A stretch of DNA of 64,000 bases from an uncultured Lachnospiraceae bacterium (GCA_900316165.1 ONBW01000006.1:1-64000), one strand, 5' to 3'; shown: positions 34,148-41,990, counted from the stretch's first letter. Notes: generated by a model from the letters alone, not told the origin. Program-made: numbers and translations.

Positions 34148-35340
34148 TGACAGACGTATTTTTGGTCTACGACTCTTATGAGTCAGACGGCAGAGATTAT
34201 ATGGTGCTCGCCTGCTTCCGAGAGGAGGACAGGAAGCTTTTATATATCAGATACTTCGACAAATCAAGGCATTCAAAAGTCGGAGATGTCTATGTGGCAA
34301 GAGTTGAAAAAAAGGTTCCACACGTAGGCGTTTTCCTCGTGATACCTGATGGGGCGCATGTCTTTGTAAAGGAAAAGAATGCTGACAATCCCTTTTATGT
34401 AAAGCGCCTATCTCAGAAGAAGGATTTATCAGAGGGCGATTTAGTCCTCGTGCAGATAGAAAAGGATGCGATAAAGACGAAGGAAATGGAGGCAGCGTTT
34501 TCAGTCTCCGTAAAGACGCCGTATTTTATCCTGACAGAGCCTGGGAGTGGCGTTCATTTTTCAAAGAAGTTAAAAGAGGATAAAAAGGCTGAGCTAGCCG
34601 GAATATGTGCTGAGAACGCATCAATCCTTGTAAGAACGGCGGCGTCTACGCTTACAGTATCCTATTTGCAGGAGAAAATCAATTCATCTCTTGAAAAAAT
34701 AAACGGAATTTTTTCAAGTGGGAAAAACCATACAGGACCAGTACTTGTATACGAAAACGATGATACCTTAAACGCAATCCTTACGGCTTTTCCTTTTGCT
34801 GCAAATGAACTCAATGTGACGCAGATAAAGACCAGTGATCCTTCAATATGTGATAAGCTCGGAGAATATGGCAGTCTCTATAAGGATGATGGGCTTTCTC
34901 TTTTAGATCTGTATCGAATCAGAACTATTACTGATGAGCTTCGAAAAAAGACTGTCTGGCTAAAATTCGGCTCTAATATCGTAATAGAGCAGACAGAAGC
35001 GCTTACTGTAATTGATGTAAACAGTGCCAAGGCAAAGAAATCAACGGCTTACGAAGTAAATGACGAGGCGGCTTACACGATAATGGAGCAGATCAGGCTT
35101 CGAAATATTTCAGGGATTATTGTGATTGATTTCATGAAGATGAAGAATGAAGAGGAGAGAGAGCAGATCATCAAGAAAATGAAGCAGCTTGGGAAAAGAG
35201 ATTTCGCCAGGGTAAGTGTCGAAGATTTTACTAAGCTGGGACTTCTTGAGATGACCAGAGAAAAATTATTCCCATCTGTAAATCAGACCTTGACAGCTGG
35301 GATAAATTATGATACTATATCTAGCGTTGACGCCCAGTGA
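34147..35340 (+). CDS. rng: ribonuclease E/G family protein
   Basis: RNase G/E cleaves single-stranded A/U-rich RNA. The 397-residue protein has an S1-like domain (GDVYVARVEKKVPHVGVFLVI) near residue 47 and a catalytic domain with the Mg-binding Asp residues in LTVIDVNSAKA near 288 and IIVIDFMKMKN near 323. The GTG start overlaps the DUF2344 stop. Unlike E. coli RNase E/G there is no CPxCxG zinc-link at the C-terminus: after LGLLEMTREKL the protein ends in about 27 residues lacking cysteine. It precedes rplU, the usual Firmicute position. Confidence 0.88.
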   Translation: MTDVFLVYDSYESDGRDYMVLACFREEDRKLLYIRYFDKSRHSKVGDVYVARVEKKVPHVGVFLVIPDGAHVFVKEKNADNPFYVKRLSQKKDLSEGDLVLVQIEKDAIKTKEMEAAFSVSVKTPYFILTEPGSGVHFSKKLKEDKKAELAGICAENASILVRTAASTLTVSYLQEKINSSLEKINGIFSSGKNHTGPVLVYENDDTLNAILTAFPFAANELNVTQIKTSDPSICDKLGEYGSLYKDDGLSLLDLYRIRTITDELRKKTVWLKFGSNIVIEQTEALTVIDVNSAKAKKSTAYEVNDEAAYTIMEQIRLRNISGIIVIDFMKMKNEEEREQIIKKMKQLGKRDFARVSVEDFTKLGLLEMTREKLFPSVNQTLTAGINYDTISSVDAQ

Positions 35341-35350
35341 GGCTCGAAGT

Positions 35351-35384
35351 GTGTTTATTTTTAAACACCGCCGGATGCTGGCGG
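35351..35384 (+). ncRNA. putative ribosomal L21 leader (two small hairpins)
   Basis: In the 81-base gap before rplU, GTGTTTA (35351-35357) pairs with TAAACAC (35362-35368) around four T, and CCGCC (35368-35372) with GGCGG (35380-35384). They abut and share one base. Such short structured leaders before rplU are known in Firmicutes as L21 autoregulatory leaders; the match is by position and shape only. Confidence 0.4.
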
Positions 35385-35421
35385 AGGGAACAAATAGTTT
35401 CAGTTAGTACAGGAGGTTTTT

Positions 35422-35730
35422 ATGTACGCAGTTATCGCAACAGGTGGAAAGCAGTATAAGGTTTCCGAGGGAGACGTTATCAGAGTCGAGAAGCTCGGAG
35501 CAAACGAGGGAGACAAGATTTCTTTTGATCAGGTTCTTCTCGTTGGCGGAGATGAGACTAAGGTCGGAAATCCTACAGTAAGCGGAGCTACAGTTGAGGC
35601 TTCAGTTGTTAGGGAAGCAAGAGCTAAGAAGGTTATCGTTTACAAGTATAAGCCAAAGACAGGCTATCACAAGAAGAACGGACATCGTCAGTCATACACA
35701 GAGGTTAAGATCGAGAAGATCAACGCTTAA
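35422..35730 (+). CDS. rplU: 50S ribosomal protein L21
   Basis: L21 (102 aa, normal) binds 23S rRNA. It shows the family start [25 protein letters not shown], and the C-terminal [21 protein letters not shown] (basic rRNA-binding motif). The ATG has ACAGGAGGT upstream. It heads the conserved rplU-prp-rpmA operon; its TAA overlaps the prp ATG by one base. Confidence 0.97.
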   Translation: MYAVIATGGKQYKVSEGDVIRVEKLGANEGDKISFDQVLLVGGDETKVGNPTVSGATVEASVVREARAKKVIVYKYKPKTGYHKKNGHRQSYTEVKIEKINA

Positions 35731-36053
35731 TGATTGCCGTTACAGTTGTAAAAAACGGTGACGATTACAGGAGCATTGAATCGAAAGGCCATGCGGGGTT
35801 TTCCTATTTCGGAAAAGACATCGTATGCGCAGCAGCTTCAGTTCTTATCATAAATACTATTAACAGTATTGATCATTTTACTGATACTCATATAGAGCTT
35901 GACAGTGAGGACAGCGGATATATAAAGGCTGTTTTTGCAGAAGGCTGTGATGAGAAGGCTCAGGTGCTTTTGGATTCGATGGTCTTGGGACTTACACAGA
36001 TAGAGAAGCAGTACGGGAAGAGATATCTTTCCATTAAGATTCAGGAGGAATAA
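35730..36053 (+). CDS. prp: ribosomal-processing cysteine protease Prp
   Basis: Prp (YsxB family, 107 aa) removes the N-terminal extension of ribosomal protein L27 in Firmicutes. The catalytic His and Cys are in [23 protein letters not shown], near residues 21 and 33. The gene is between rplU and rpmA, with one-base spacing to rpmA, and the L27 encoded next carries the matching cleavage sequence, so the pairing is internally consistent. Confidence 0.93.
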   Translation: MIAVTVVKNGDDYRSIESKGHAGFSYFGKDIVCAAASVLIINTINSIDHFTDTHIELDSEDSGYIKAVFAEGCDEKAQVLLDSMVLGLTQIEKQYGKRYLSIKIQEE

Positions 36054-36054
36054 T

Positions 36055-36339
36055 ATGTTAGAGTTAAATCTTCAGTTTTTCGCTCATAAAAAAGGAATGG
36101 GATCAACCAAGAACGGTCGTGATTCTGAGTCAAAGAGATTAGGCGCTAAGAGAGCTGATGGTCAGTTCGTAAAGGCTGGAAACATCATCTACAGACAGCG
36201 TGGTACAAAGATCCATCCAGGAACAAACGTTATGAAGGGTGGAGATGATACACTTTTCGCTACATCAGATGGTATCCTTCGTTTCGAGCGTAAGGGCAGA
36301 GACAAGAAGGTAGCAAGTGTTTACCCTGTTGCTGAGTAA
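36055..36339 (+). CDS. rpmA: 50S ribosomal protein L27 with Prp-cleaved N-terminus
   Basis: L27 (94 aa) reaches the peptidyl-transferase centre. The first nine residues, MLELNLQFF, precede [15 protein letters not shown]; this is the Firmicute extension that Prp removes, exposing the mature Ala-His-Lys end. [29 protein letters not shown] is standard L27. ATG follows CAGGAGGAATA. The gene ends the operon at a strong terminator (36361). Confidence 0.97.
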   Translation: MLELNLQFFAHKKGMGSTKNGRDSESKRLGAKRADGQFVKAGNIIYRQRGTKIHPGTNVMKGGDDTLFATSDGILRFERKGRDKKVASVYPVAE

Positions 36340-36360
36340 TTCTTTATTTTAAGATTTTTC

Positions 36361-36398
36361 GCCTGATCCTGCTTTCAAAGCTTGATCAGGCTTTTTTG
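36361..36398 (+). terminator. intrinsic terminator after rpmA
   Basis: GCCTGATC (36361-36368) pairs with GATCAGGC (36384-36391), and inside it GCTT pairs with AAGC. Six T follow. The obg ribosome binding site begins only about four bases after the T-run, so obg expression depends on read-through or on a promoter not seen. Confidence 0.88.
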
Positions 36399-36414
36399 TT
36401 TAGGGAGGAATCCT

Positions 36415-37689
36415 ATGTTTGCAGACCGTGCAAGAATTATTATTCAGTCAGGTAAGGGCGGAAACGGCCATATCAGCTTCAGACGTGAGAAGTTTGTTCC
36501 TGCCGGCGGCCCTGACGGCGGCGATGGCGGACGTGGCGGAGATATTATTTTTGAAGTATCTGACCAGGTAAATAACCTCTCAGACTACAGGATGAGAAGG
36601 AAGTTCGCCGCTACAAATGGTGAAGAGGGTGGCAAGAAAAAATGTCACGGCAAGGATGGAAAGGATCTTGTTCTTAAAGTCCCGGCTGGTACAATTATCA
36701 AAGAGGCTGAGACCGGACAGGTCATCTGTGACATGAGCGGAGAAAACAAGCGTGTCGTTATCCTTCATGGAGGCAAGGGAGGCCTCGGCAACATGCATTT
36801 TGCCACCTCTACCATGCAGGCTCCGAAGTACGCCAAGCCAGGCGGTGAGTCTAAGAGCCTTGAGGTAATCCTTGAGCTTAAGCTCCTTGCTGATGTCGGG
36901 CTTGTCGGATACCCTAATGCCGGGAAGTCTACACTTCTTTCAAGACTTTCGAACGCTAAGCCTGAGATAGCGAATTACCCGTTTACGACTCTTAACCCAA
37001 TTCTTGGTGTAGTAGACCTGCCAGGCGGTGGAAGCTTTGTAATGGCTGATATTCCTGGTATAATAGAGGGTGCTTCAGAGGGCGTTGGCTTAGGACTTGA
37101 GTTCTTAAGGCATATAGAGCGCTGCAAGGTCCTAGTACATATGGTTGATATCTCAGGAGTTGAGAGAGAGGACCCGATTGAGGATATCAAGGCAATTAAT
37201 AACGAGCTTTCCAAGTACAATGAAAAGCTTGTCGAAAAGCCTACTATCATCGCTTTAAATAAAGCCGATACAAGGCCTGATGAGGCTGAATCGATAAAGG
37301 CAAAGGTTGAGGATACTTTTCACAAAAAGACCTTCCTTATCTCTGCCGTTACAGGAGCGGGTGTTAAGGAGCTGCTCGGCGAGATTGCAAAAGAACTCAA
37401 TGAGTATAAGGACGAAACGACAGTTTACGAGTCGACCTTCAATCCTGATGAATTTTTCAAGCAGGACGATACCTTTACCGTAGAGGTAAATGAGGACGGT
37501 GAGTACGTCGTTACCGGACCTAAGATTGAGAAGATGCTTGGCTTTACTAACCTCGATTCAGAAAAGGGCTTTGCTTTTTTCCAGAAGTTTTTAAAGGAGC
37601 AGGGCATTTTAAAGAAGCTTGAGGAGATGGGAATTCAGGACGGAGACACTGTAAAGGTCTACGACCTCGAGTTCGAATACTACAGATAA
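36415..37689 (+). CDS. obg: GTPase ObgE/CgtA
   Basis: Obg (424 aa) is an essential GTPase of 50S assembly and stress response. Order: glycine-rich Obg fold (residues 1-158, e.g. FVPAGGPDGGDGGRGGDIIF), G domain with P-loop GYPNAGKSTLL near 165, DIPGIIEGASEGVGLG near 212, NKAD near 283, and a C-terminal OCT domain. I moved the start to ATG 36415, preceded by AGGGAGGA; the longer open frame runs back through the terminator hairpin and adds 11 foreign residues. yhbY follows after 13 bases. Confidence 0.96.
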   Translation: MFADRARIIIQSGKGGNGHISFRREKFVPAGGPDGGDGGRGGDIIFEVSDQVNNLSDYRMRRKFAATNGEEGGKKKCHGKDGKDLVLKVPAGTIIKEAETGQVICDMSGENKRVVILHGGKGGLGNMHFATSTMQAPKYAKPGGESKSLEVILELKLLADVGLVGYPNAGKSTLLSRLSNAKPEIANYPFTTLNPILGVVDLPGGGSFVMADIPGIIEGASEGVGLGLEFLRHIERCKVLVHMVDISGVEREDPIEDIKAINNELSKYNEKLVEKPTIIALNKADTRPDEAESIKAKVEDTFHKKTFLISAVTGAGVKELLGEIAKELNEYKDETTVYESTFNPDEFFKQDDTFTVEVNEDGEYVVTGPKIEKMLGFTNLDSEKGFAFFQKFLKEQGILKKLEEMGIQDGDTVKVYDLEFEYYR

Positions 37690-37702
37690 TTCGGAGAAAA
37701 CT

Positions 37703-37996
37703 ATGACATTAAACAACAAACAGAGAGCATATCTTTCTGGTCTTGCTGCAAAAATGCAGCCTATTTTCCAGGTCGGGAAAAGCGATGTGACACCGGAGAT
37801 AGTTGACGCTATTGACGAGGCTCTTGAGAAGAGAGAGCTGATCAAAATATCCGTTCTTAAGAACTGCATGGATACTCCTGCAAATGTCGCCGACACCCTT
37901 GCAGGAAGAACCAAATCAAACGTTATCCGCGTTATCGGAAGAAAGATTGTGCTGTACAGACCAGCTAAAAAGCCTGTTATTGAGCTGCCAAAATGA
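37703..37996 (+). CDS. yhbY: YhbY family RNA-binding protein (CRM domain)
   Basis: This 97-residue single CRM-domain protein is associated with 50S precursor particles. It shows LNNKQRAYLSGLAAKMQPIFQVGKSDVTPEIVDAIDEALEKRELIK, with the GxxG-like loop region in ADTLAGRTKSNVIRVIGRKIVLYR. Genes obg, yhbY, nadD, yqeK and rsfS form a conserved ribosome-assembly and NAD cluster. Overlaps nadD by 4 bases. Confidence 0.93.
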   Translation: MTLNNKQRAYLSGLAAKMQPIFQVGKSDVTPEIVDAIDEALEKRELIKISVLKNCMDTPANVADTLAGRTKSNVIRVIGRKIVLYRPAKKPVIELPK

Positions 37997-39246
37997 AGCG
38001 GATCGGTATTCTCGGAGGGACCTTTAACCCTGTCCACAACGGACATCTCTATATAGCAGCCGAAGCCTACAGACAGCTACAGCTCGATGAGGTCTGGGTT
38101 ATGCCTGACGGTATTCCGCCTCACAAGGACTTAAAGGGCAGTGTCACGCGGTTTGAGAGGTCGGCTATGTGTCAGGCGGCTGTAAGGTCTATTCCCTATA
38201 TGAGGGTGATAGACAATGAGATAAAGACTGACGGAAAGAGCTACAGCTATCAGACTCTGACAAGGCTTAAGAAAGAACATCCTGATGATAAGCTCTATTT
38301 CATTATTGGAGAGGATTCACTTGATAAGTTTTCGAGCTGGGTCCATCCTGAGATTATTGCCAGGGCTGTAACCTTAGTAGTTGCGGTTCGCCATGATGAC
38401 GATGTGACATATGATGCTGCCTCCGTAATCCGTGTTCTAAAGGAACGGTTTGATGCAGAGATCAGGCTCCTATCCACTGATTATATGGATATCTCTTCAT
38501 CTGAAATAAGGGAGCTGCTGACCTCAGATGACGCCTATCACAGGAATGCGGACAGGCTTAAAATCGTACTTCCTGCCGCTGTTCTCAAATACATCAGAGA
38601 TCACAGGCTCTATGGTTTTATGAAAGGAAATGTTATGTCACCTAAAGAAGATATCGCACCAAGCGATTTTCCAAAGCTTAAATCCGATATAGAAAAAAAG
38701 CTCGTAAAAAAGCTCAAGCCTTCGAGATATACTCATACCATAGGAGTAGCCTACACTGCAGCTTCTCTTGCTATGGCACACGGATTCCCTATGGATGTGG
38801 CCTTTATAGCAGGTCTTTTACACGACTGTGCCAAATACATGTCACCTGATGAGCTGCATGACTTCTGCCTTAAGAAAAATATACAGATTTCGCCGGCAGA
38901 GGAGAAGAGTCCACAGCTCTTACATGCCAAGGCTGGTGCCTACTTAGCAGAAAATGAATACGGCATTAAGGATCCTGAAATCCTTCATGCCATAACAGTT
39001 CATACGACAGGAATGCCTGGAATGTCACTTCTCGATGAGATTCTCTTTACGGCTGACTACATAGAGCCTAACAGAGACAAGGCAAAGAGGCTTACTGAGA
39101 TCAGGCAATGCGCGTTTAAGGATTTTCATCTGGCAATTCTTATGATCCTTTCTGATACTATAGATTACTTGAAACAGACTGGAAAGGATATAGACGAGAC
39201 GACGTATAAGACATACGAGTATTATAAGGAGAACAGTAATGGCTGA
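37993..39246 (+). CDS. nadD: nicotinate-nucleotide adenylyltransferase fused to YqeK HD hydrolase
   Basis: Residues 1-205 are NadD, which adenylates nicotinate mononucleotide: ILGGTFNPVHNGHLYIA, PDGIPPHKDL, FIIGEDSLDKFSSW, and DISSSEIRELL. Residues 225-417 are YqeK, an HD-domain phosphohydrolase that symmetrically cleaves Ap4A: SRYTHTIGVAYTAASLA, GLLHDCAKYM (HD pair), LLHAKAGAYLAENEYG and LDEILFTADYIEPNR. In Bacillus these are adjacent separate genes; here the linker near residue 206-222 is continuous (YGFMKGNVMSPKED), with an internal ATG 38635 that could restart YqeK. Overlaps rsfS by 8 bases. Confidence 0.92.
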   Translation: MKRIGILGGTFNPVHNGHLYIAAEAYRQLQLDEVWVMPDGIPPHKDLKGSVTRFERSAMCQAAVRSIPYMRVIDNEIKTDGKSYSYQTLTRLKKEHPDDKLYFIIGEDSLDKFSSWVHPEIIARAVTLVVAVRHDDDVTYDAASVIRVLKERFDAEIRLLSTDYMDISSSEIRELLTSDDAYHRNADRLKIVLPAAVLKYIRDHRLYGFMKGNVMSPKEDIAPSDFPKLKSDIEKKLVKKLKPSRYTHTIGVAYTAASLAMAHGFPMDVAFIAGLLHDCAKYMSPDELHDFCLKKNIQISPAEEKSPQLLHAKAGAYLAENEYGIKDPEILHAITVHTTGMPGMSLLDEILFTADYIEPNRDKAKRLTEIRQCAFKDFHLAILMILSDTIDYLKQTGKDIDETTYKTYEYYKENSNG

Positions 39247-39583
39247 AACACTTGATATAGTAAAAGATATAGTTAAATCACTTGACAGTAAAAAGGGAGA
39301 GGACATTGATGTCCTTGATATCTCAGGCGTAAGCGTTGTAGCAGATTACTTCGTAGTAGCATCTGCTGCAAACCTTCCACAGCTCGGCGCTATGAAGGAC
39401 GATATAGAGGAGAAGATGCATAAGGACTTCGGTCTTGATCCTAAGAATGTGGAGGGCAGCCGCTCTTCTACATGGATTCTCCTCGACTACGGTGATATAA
39501 TAGTTCATCTCTTTACCAGAGAGGACAGAGCATTCTATAATCTCGAGAGAATATGGAAGGATGGTAAAAAGGTAGAGATTTAA
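39239..39583 (+). CDS. rsfS: ribosomal silencing factor RsfS
   Basis: RsfS (114 aa) binds L14 and blocks subunit joining when nutrients run out. The DUF143 core is complete: ISGVSVVADYFVVASAANLPQLGAMKDDIEEKM, then GLDPKNVEGSRSSTWILLDYGDIIVHLFTREDRAFYNLERIW. The start lies inside nadD-yqeK. It ends at a terminator shared with convergent lexA. Confidence 0.95.
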   Translation: MAETLDIVKDIVKSLDSKKGEDIDVLDISGVSVVADYFVVASAANLPQLGAMKDDIEEKMHKDFGLDPKNVEGSRSSTWILLDYGDIIVHLFTREDRAFYNLERIWKDGKKVEI

Positions 39584-39590
39584 ACTAAAA

Positions 39591-39618
39591 GGCCCCGCTT
39601 TCGCGGAGCCTAATTTTT
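39591..39618. terminator. terminator between convergent rsfS and lexA
   Basis: GGCCCCGC (39591-39598) can pair with GCGGAGCC (39603-39610) with one mismatch. The + side continues TAATTTTTAT and the - side CCTTTTAG, so it may serve both genes. Confidence 0.7.
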
Positions 39619-39640
39619 ATATATGAAAAATAAAAGAGTT

Positions 39641-40267
39641 TTATTTCTTCATGTCATAGAGACGGAGAACTCCAAAGACCTTTCCTAAGATCTGGCAGTC
39701 TGGAACTATGATAGGGTCCATAGTGTCGTTCTCAGGCTGTAGTCTGATGTGACCGTCCTCCTTATAAAAGGTCTTAACTGTAGCGGAGTCATCTACAAGG
39801 GCTACGACCATATCTCCATTCTCTGCGGTATTGCAACGCTCAACCATGATAGTATCGCCATTCAGGATTCCGACATTTACCATCGAATTCCCCTTCACAC
39901 GGAGCATGAATGATTCCTTATTCGGAACGTATTCAGATGGGATAGGGAAGTAGGCATCGATATTCGATACTGCGAGGAGCGGCTGTCCGGCAGCTACTGT
40001 ACCGATAACCGGAATATTCGTCATCTCCCTGCGGGTGAGATTAAAGTTATCATCGAGGATCTCAATAGCACGTGGCTTGGTAGGATCTCTTCTGATGTAT
40101 CCGTTCTTTTCGAGAGTATTAAGATGTGAAAAAACTGATGAGGTAGAGCGGAGATTAACTGCTTCGCAGATCTCTCTGACTGATGGCGGATATCCTCTAT
40201 TTATAATCTCATTCTTTATGAATTCAAGGATTTCCTTCTGCTTCGCGCTGATTTTTCCGTAACTCAT
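39641..40267 (-). CDS. lexA: SOS repressor LexA
   Basis: LexA (208 aa) represses SOS genes until RecA triggers self-cleavage. A winged helix covers residues 1-65 (YPPSVREICEAVNLRSTSSVFSHL). The autocleavage Ala-Gly is in IGTVAAGQPLLA near 90, the catalytic Ser in RVKGNSMVNVGI near 126, and the Lys in DDSATVKTFYKED near 164. I chose the start at 40267 (MSYGKISAKQ) because GGAGG lies 7 bases upstream; the longer frame adds 12 unrelated residues. The gene may repress itself through sites in its promoter. Confidence 0.95.
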   Translation of the reverse strand: MSYGKISAKQKEILEFIKNEIINRGYPPSVREICEAVNLRSTSSVFSHLNTLEKNGYIRRDPTKPRAIEILDDNFNLTRREMTNIPVIGTVAAGQPLLAVSNIDAYFPIPSEYVPNKESFMLRVKGNSMVNVGILNGDTIMVERCNTAENGDMVVALVDDSATVKTFYKEDGHIRLQPENDTMDPIIVPDCQILGKVFGVLRLYDMKK

Positions 40268-40315
40268 ATGTAATCCTCCATGTGCTATGGTCTGGGGTTC
40301 CATTCATTTTTAAAT

Positions 40316-40344
40316 ATTATAACATATCGAACATAGGATTTCAA
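40316..40344 (-). promoter_or_regulatory. lexA promoter with possible operator
   Basis: On the - strand TTGAAA (40344-40339) and TATAAT (40321-40316) are 17 bases apart. The spacer contains, on the + strand, the near-direct repeat AACATATCGAACATA. GAACAT is a half of the Gram-positive LexA box (GAAC-N4-GTTC), but no complete box is present, so the operator claim is weak. Confidence 0.5.
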
Positions 40345-40381
40345 ACACTTTTTCGGAAAATCTGTTTGAAATAGAGCAGTC

Positions 40382-40576
40382 GTTACTATTCACGGCTGCT
40401 TCTGTGGGAGTTCACGACGGACGCACTTGTGCGGACGGTTGAACACCCACAGAAGCATGCCTGTGAAGCAGGAACCTCCCCCAACAACCGCAGACTTTTA
40501 GCATCGAAGATGCGGCAAACGCGCGTAAGCGCGGTTGGTCTGCGGTCTGATTGGGGGAGGTGCCGTGAATAGTAAC
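40382..40576. repeat. 195-bp hairpin-rich element with 15-bp terminal inverted repeats and AGTC direct repeats
   Basis: GTTACTATTCACGGC (40382-40396) and its exact reverse complement (40562-40576) bound the element. Outside both ends is the same tetranucleotide AGTC (40378-40381, 40577-40580), as in a target-site duplication. Inside are stacked perfect stems: an 11-bp pair 40398-40408/40446-40456 with inner 5-bp stems; CCTG/CAGG 40460-40472; an 11-bp pair 40474-40484/40551-40561 enclosing 40488-40495/40538-40545 and two small hairpins (40501-40513, 40520-40533). About 70% of the bases can pair. No coding frame is convincing and no T-run follows, so it is not a plain terminator. It could be a MITE-like mobile element or a structured RNA. 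Confidence 0.8.
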
Positions 40577-40583
40577 AGTCTTC

Positions 40584-41663
40584 TCACTGGTCCTTACGGT
40601 GGAAATCAACTGCATTTGCCGCCTCGCGCTTGTGCTCGTCCTCTATGGCCGCATAGTAGTCGATTGTAGTATTAATATTCTCATGGCCTAAGACGTCCGC
40701 TACAAGGCGGATATCGCCTGTCTCGCGGTAAAGGGCAGTGCCATAGGTACTGCGCAGCTTATGAGGCGTAATATGCTTATTCGGAACTGCAATCTGAGCG
40801 TATTTTTTGACAAGCTTTTCGATAGCATCGACGCTCATCCTCTTGCCCTGGAGTGAGAAGAAAAGGGCCTTTTCGTTGCCTTCCTTTGCCTTTGGTGCAA
40901 TCTGGGCACGTTCGCCCTCTACATAGTCCTTTAGCACGTTGTGTACCTCGTTGCCAAAGTAGAGAACATCCTGTCCGCCGCCTTTTCTTACGATTGTTAT
41001 AGTATTAACCTTGAAATCAACGTCTGTGATATCGAGGCCGTTACATTCTGAGACACGGATTCCTGTGCCAAGCATCAGTGTAAGGATGGCCAGATCACGC
41101 TGCTTGGTTCGTTCACAGTATTTTTTCTGTCTCTCGCTCATCTGATCATTGCCATTCTCAATGGCTGAAAGTATCGCCTGGACCTCATAGTTATTCATAC
41201 GGATTATGTTCTTATCCTTCTTGAGGCGAGGAAGAGGAACCAAGACTGTAGGGTCCTCCTTAATATGCTTGTGTATCAGGTGATAATGGTAGAGGCCGCG
41301 AAGTGGCGCCATTTTACGGGCTATTGCGCGCTTGCCGTTTTCATGAATCGTCTTATGGTCCTTGTCTATATCCAGCTCTAAGTAACGCTGATATTCGGCG
41401 ATGTCCTCAGAGGTTATTTTTTCAAGGATGTCGAGCTTGAAATCTATCGGCTTCATGCCTTTGTACATAGGATTACTCTCGATGATATAGTTGAAGAATG
41501 TGATCAGATCATAGCAATATGATACAAGTGTACTCGTCTGTGACGTCATTTCCTTGCTGTAGATATAGTCCGCCACAAAGCCAGGGAGCTCCTTTAAAAG
41601 AGCCCTGAGTCTTAAAGTCTGATTATTTTTTTTCTCTTTGTAGAATTCTGAATCTTTACCCAT
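40584..41663 (-). CDS. tyrosine recombinase/integrase
   Basis: This 359-residue site-specific recombinase has an N-terminal SAM-like DNA-binding domain (residues 30-150; LVSYCYDLITFFNYIIE) and a catalytic domain with the full set: Arg in GTGIRVSECNGL near 205, Lys in VRKGGGQD near 230, HKLRSTYG (His-x-x-Arg) near 297, His in VLGHENINTT near 322, and the Tyr nucleophile in TIDYYAAI near 332. It is longer than XerC/XerD (about 300). The structured element ends 8 bp beyond its stop. It is divergent from an XRE regulator across a repeat-rich 412-bp region. Chromosomal (Xer-like) or element-borne origin cannot be decided here. Confidence 0.88.
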   Translation of the reverse strand: MGKDSEFYKEKKNNQTLRLRALLKELPGFVADYIYSKEMTSQTSTLVSYCYDLITFFNYIIESNPMYKGMKPIDFKLDILEKITSEDIAEYQRYLELDIDKDHKTIHENGKRAIARKMAPLRGLYHYHLIHKHIKEDPTVLVPLPRLKKDKNIIRMNNYEVQAILSAIENGNDQMSERQKKYCERTKQRDLAILTLMLGTGIRVSECNGLDITDVDFKVNTITIVRKGGGQDVLYFGNEVHNVLKDYVEGERAQIAPKAKEGNEKALFFSLQGKRMSVDAIEKLVKKYAQIAVPNKHITPHKLRSTYGTALYRETGDIRLVADVLGHENINTTIDYYAAIEDEHKREAANAVDFHRKDQ

Positions 41664-41799
41664 AGCTATATTTTAAACCAAATCTTTTATTTTTCAAGAG
41701 CGGACCAATTGGTATTATAAGAGTTAAAGCATAATATTGCGTTAAGTTTGTCAATTTTGCATTTCGAATCCTGATTAACAGGGCAGTTGCAGCGATATT

Positions 41800-41835
41800 T
41801 ATTTATCGGTTAAATATCTGTTTATCCGATAAATA
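41800..41835. repeat. 10-bp inverted repeat, possible recombinase core or operator
   Basis: TATTTATCGG (41800-41809) and CCGATAAATA (41826-41835) are perfect reverse complements around a 16-base AT-rich centre. The spacing resembles a tyrosine-recombinase core site or a dyad operator between divergent genes. No T-run follows, so it is not a terminator. Confidence 0.5.
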
Positions 41836-41847
41836 TTATGTTACTGT

Positions 41848-41906
41848 CGGCGCACGGACGGCGCACCGTGTCGCTCCTTGTCGCTGTGTCTAAATCCGTG
41901 TCTAAA
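41848..41906. repeat. three pairs of helically phased short direct repeats
   Basis: CGGCGCAC occurs at 41848 and 41859, TGTCGCT at 41869 and 41879, and TGTCTAAA at 41887 and 41899. Start-to-start distances are 11, 10, 10, 8 and 12 bases, so most copies fall on about the same face of the helix. CACGG (41853-41857) can also pair with CCGTG (41866-41870). Confidence 0.55.
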
Positions 41907-41960
41907 ACCGCCTAAAAAACCTAAAGTTTAAAATTAATATACAAATACAATACGAAATTC

Positions 41961-41990
41961 TTGAATTTAACTTTGAGATTCTAGTACTAT
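41961..41990 (+). promoter_or_regulatory. probable promoter of the XRE regulator
   Basis: TTGAAT (41961-41966) and TACTAT (41985-41990) with an 18-base spacer. The -10 overlaps the 8-bp palindrome TAGTACTA (41982-41989), a plausible repressor site. Confidence 0.4.

Noticed and set aside
40316..40344. Full LexA box at lexA
   Set aside because: Only half sites (GAACAT) are seen; the GAAC-N4-GTTC palindrome is absent.
41760..41790. tRNA-like TTCGAATCC next to the recombinase, suggesting an attachment site in a tRNA end
   Set aside because: Flanking bases (TGCAT and TGATT) do not form a T-stem and no acceptor or anticodon arms are found on either strand.
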